Shown one piece after another: positions 62,113-64,000 of a stretch of 64,000 bases of DNA (the stretch's first letter is position 1; every line of letters starts with the position of its first letter). The DNA is from Cloeon dipterum. Taxonomy: Eukaryota; Arthropoda; Insecta; Ephemeroptera; Baetidae. Location: the NCBI RefSeq assembly GCF_949628265.1, contig NC_088787.1:19706501-19770500 (forward strand), in the 5' to 3' direction. The notes beneath the pieces are model-generated. The model was not told the origin of the DNA and did no database searches. It saw nothing but the letters and a program-made list of their open reading frames with translations. The translations under genes and the position numbers were made by a program.

Positions 62113-62776
62113 TTTTATTTTGTTAGGGGGCTTCTGGAGGGCTGAGACCTGCCTGAAAATAATATGGTATCGATCAGAAAAAATAATATTACTTTATGAG
62201 TACCGGCTTATTATCTTTCTTGTTTTTACACTTGGGTAATGACTACATTCTCAGTAAGACTGATTAGGTTGAAAATAGGACATTACTTAGAAACAATCCC
62301 TGAAAATAAAACAAGTCTGGAAAAAGCCGGACGTTTCGTTCATAGGAATCTGTCCCGTGACGTAATTTTATCATGGCCCAGCTGCTAAGGGCAGTGCAAA
62401 GGCGTACCGAAAGTTCAATACGTTTTTCGGATATGAAGAACAGATGTTTAACACAAAACAACTTTTAAGCCGAAATTAACTCCAGCAATTTTTTAATTTT
62501 CAGTCATAAAACTATCGCCAAATGTTGAAATTGAACCAGAAAACTGATTTTCTTTTGCGGCAGGTTTAAAATGGCCGAGTTGAAGCAATTTTTCCGACTA
62601 GCCGACTTTCAAAGTCCGATAGAGTAAAATTTACGATTAATCAACAGAAACTTCAACTGGAATCAAATCGTAAAACTAGTAGAGAGTGTTATGAAAAATA
62701 ATTGTTTGGCCGATGGATTTATATTTCCAAGAAATTTAAAGATAAAGCCGGATACTCAAGCGAGATCCTTACTCAC

Positions 62777-62910
62777 CGAAGAACAGAGCAGAAGAACAAG
62801 TTTCGACGAAGTGGACGAGGTGAATGGTTGTTTCTCTCGGACGAAAGCCAATCAGCGTCTACGTAGGCATTCGTCAGTCGCTCAATTTTGTAGTTCTTCT
62901 CTTATTGGAT
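62777..62910. promoter_or_regulatory. Divergent leader exons and promoter of ATP synthase c and JAZF1
   Basis: A minus-strand donor TTCG|GTGAGTAAG at 62777/62776 fits a leader exon of ATP synthase c (spliced to 62152). A plus-strand donor GGAT|GTAAGTAAG at 62910/62911 fits a leader exon of JAZF1 (spliced to 63461). Both starts must lie between or across these points. Several CCAAT or ATTGG words (such as 62850, 62903 and 62922) support a TATA-less two-way promoter. Confidence 0.5.
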
Positions 62911-63467
62911 GTAAGTAAGGCCAATCCACCAATCACAGCTGCTGTACTAACAGCAGAACATGATGGTGCAAATGAGAAGCGGAAAGCGCCCTCTCAAATT
63001 CGGCGCTAAATTCAAAGTATGTGACCTTTTGCCTTTTAAAAATGATGGTTCCCGGCTGAAGGTCAAATTTAAAGATTTTTTGGGGTTCCTTTCTCAATTT
63101 GAACTAAACATAGCATGTTTAACGTAAAAATGAATGATTTTAATGCAAAACATCGGTATTTTACCATTTCCAAAAATTTTAGGTCATGTTTGATCGATCA
63201 AATTTGGTCTCATTCTCTCCGCTGGCGCTGGAGGTGCTTCCGAGTATGAGGCTACAGACGGGCGAACATATGAGCGGGCACCAGTCTGATCGGCCCAGGC
63301 ACGGGCGAAACGTCCCTTGACTACATGGTCTAAAGGGAGGCATGTACAGAGAAGAGAAGCAAAAATCTCTGGTAATTTTTCTTCTACGAAATGTTCCACA
63401 GTGTTTGTGTGGGAGGCATAATAATTTCGTTCGTTTCTAATATTAAATCAAATTTTACAGATACGAA

Positions 63468-63948
63468 ATGGCTGTGTTTTTGTTAAATACGTGCAAGTTT
63501 AATGGATGTGGCCGGAGCTTCAGTCACCTTGGAGAATTAATTCTTCACATTGAAGAAAAGCACATAGGTAACTAAGTATTTTTTCTCTTGCATTATTTGC
63601 TGTATTTTCATAATTTACTCACTGCCTTAACTTAGCCGGGTGCCGGGCCTATATCGCATTTTAATTTAACAATAGAATAATAATATTGTTTTCACCGGCA
63701 AGTCAAAAATATTATTTATCGCTTAAAAGGAAAAACATGTTTTTTTTCAGATTATGATCCAAGGGTATTAGAGCTAAAAGAGCAGCAACAGCCTGCATGC
63801 CTCCCTTTGAGTTACATCCTTCGCTTTTACTCTGAATCTGCGAGGAAAGAATTTTCAAAAAATTCGCCTGCCAGCCCGCCTCGGACACCAACCAAAACCA
63901 TTACCACTTCACTCAACACACCAGTTATTCACATTAAAAGTCCGCCAG
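63468..63948 (+). CDS. JAZF1: JAZF1 homologue, zinc-finger protein, 5' part only
   Basis: Coding exons 63468-63567 and 63751-63948 are joined in phase 1 (donor ATAG|GTAACT, acceptor TTTTTTCAG). The second ends at a phase 1 donor CAG|GTTTGT. The first exon encodes an N-terminal C2H2 finger with Cys9, Cys14, His27 and His32, in the JAZF1 context Asn-Thr-Cys-Lys-Phe. Then follow Asp-Pro-Arg-Val-Leu-Glu, Gln-Gln-Pro and Leu-Ser-Tyr-Ile, all strongly conserved in JAZF1, and a Ser/Thr/Pro-rich stretch. The remaining fingers are expected beyond 64000. JAZF1 is a nuclear cofactor associated with the NuA4/TIP60 chromatin complex in vertebrates. Confidence 0.9.
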
Positions 63949-64000
63949 GTTTGTGAAATGAATAAAACAAGAAGGCGTTGCATTTAATGTAACTTTTTAA

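Overview
This is nuclear DNA of a multicellular animal, almost certainly an insect. It has AT-rich spacers, spliced genes with GT-AG introns (many of 50-70 bases), and clear homologues of animal housekeeping and signalling genes, including a Punt-type activin/BMP type II receptor. I cannot name the species. I rebuilt exons by matching splice phases, and every complete gene below closes to a whole number of codons.

Positions 1-36400 are dominated by one large plus-strand gene. Five exons (2101-35912) encode two cysteine-rich EB/EGF-like modules, one membrane helix and a Ser/Arg/Pro-rich cytoplasmic tail. Its introns run to 16 kb. They hold two copies of a short element with a 5S rRNA-like head, several inverted-repeat elements, GC-richer non-coding blocks with recurrent POU-type octamers, and a nested two-exon gag-derived gene (21408-22427) that looks domesticated.

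Positions 36400-39200 have no confident gene. From 39200 to 64000 the layout is compact: ZNF830 homologue (-), TRAP-delta/SSR4 (+, divergent, 210 bp between start codons), a long AT-rich gap, punt (-), a TMUB-type ubiquitin-like membrane protein (-), LZTFL1/BBS17 (-), ribosomal protein L15 (-), mitochondrial ATP synthase subunit c (-), and the 5' end of a JAZF1 homologue (+), cut by the window edge.

The strongest unusual signals are an AT-AC U12-type intron in the ZNF830 gene, a box C/D snoRNA with a U14-type 18S guide in the last RpL15 intron, the nested gag-derived gene, the 5S-headed repeat family, and an RFX X-box-like palindrome just upstream of the ciliary gene LZTFL1. The genes share no single pathway. 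SSR4 serves ER translocation, punt TGF-beta signalling, LZTFL1 ciliary trafficking, RpL15 and its snoRNA ribosome production, and ATP synthase c respiration.
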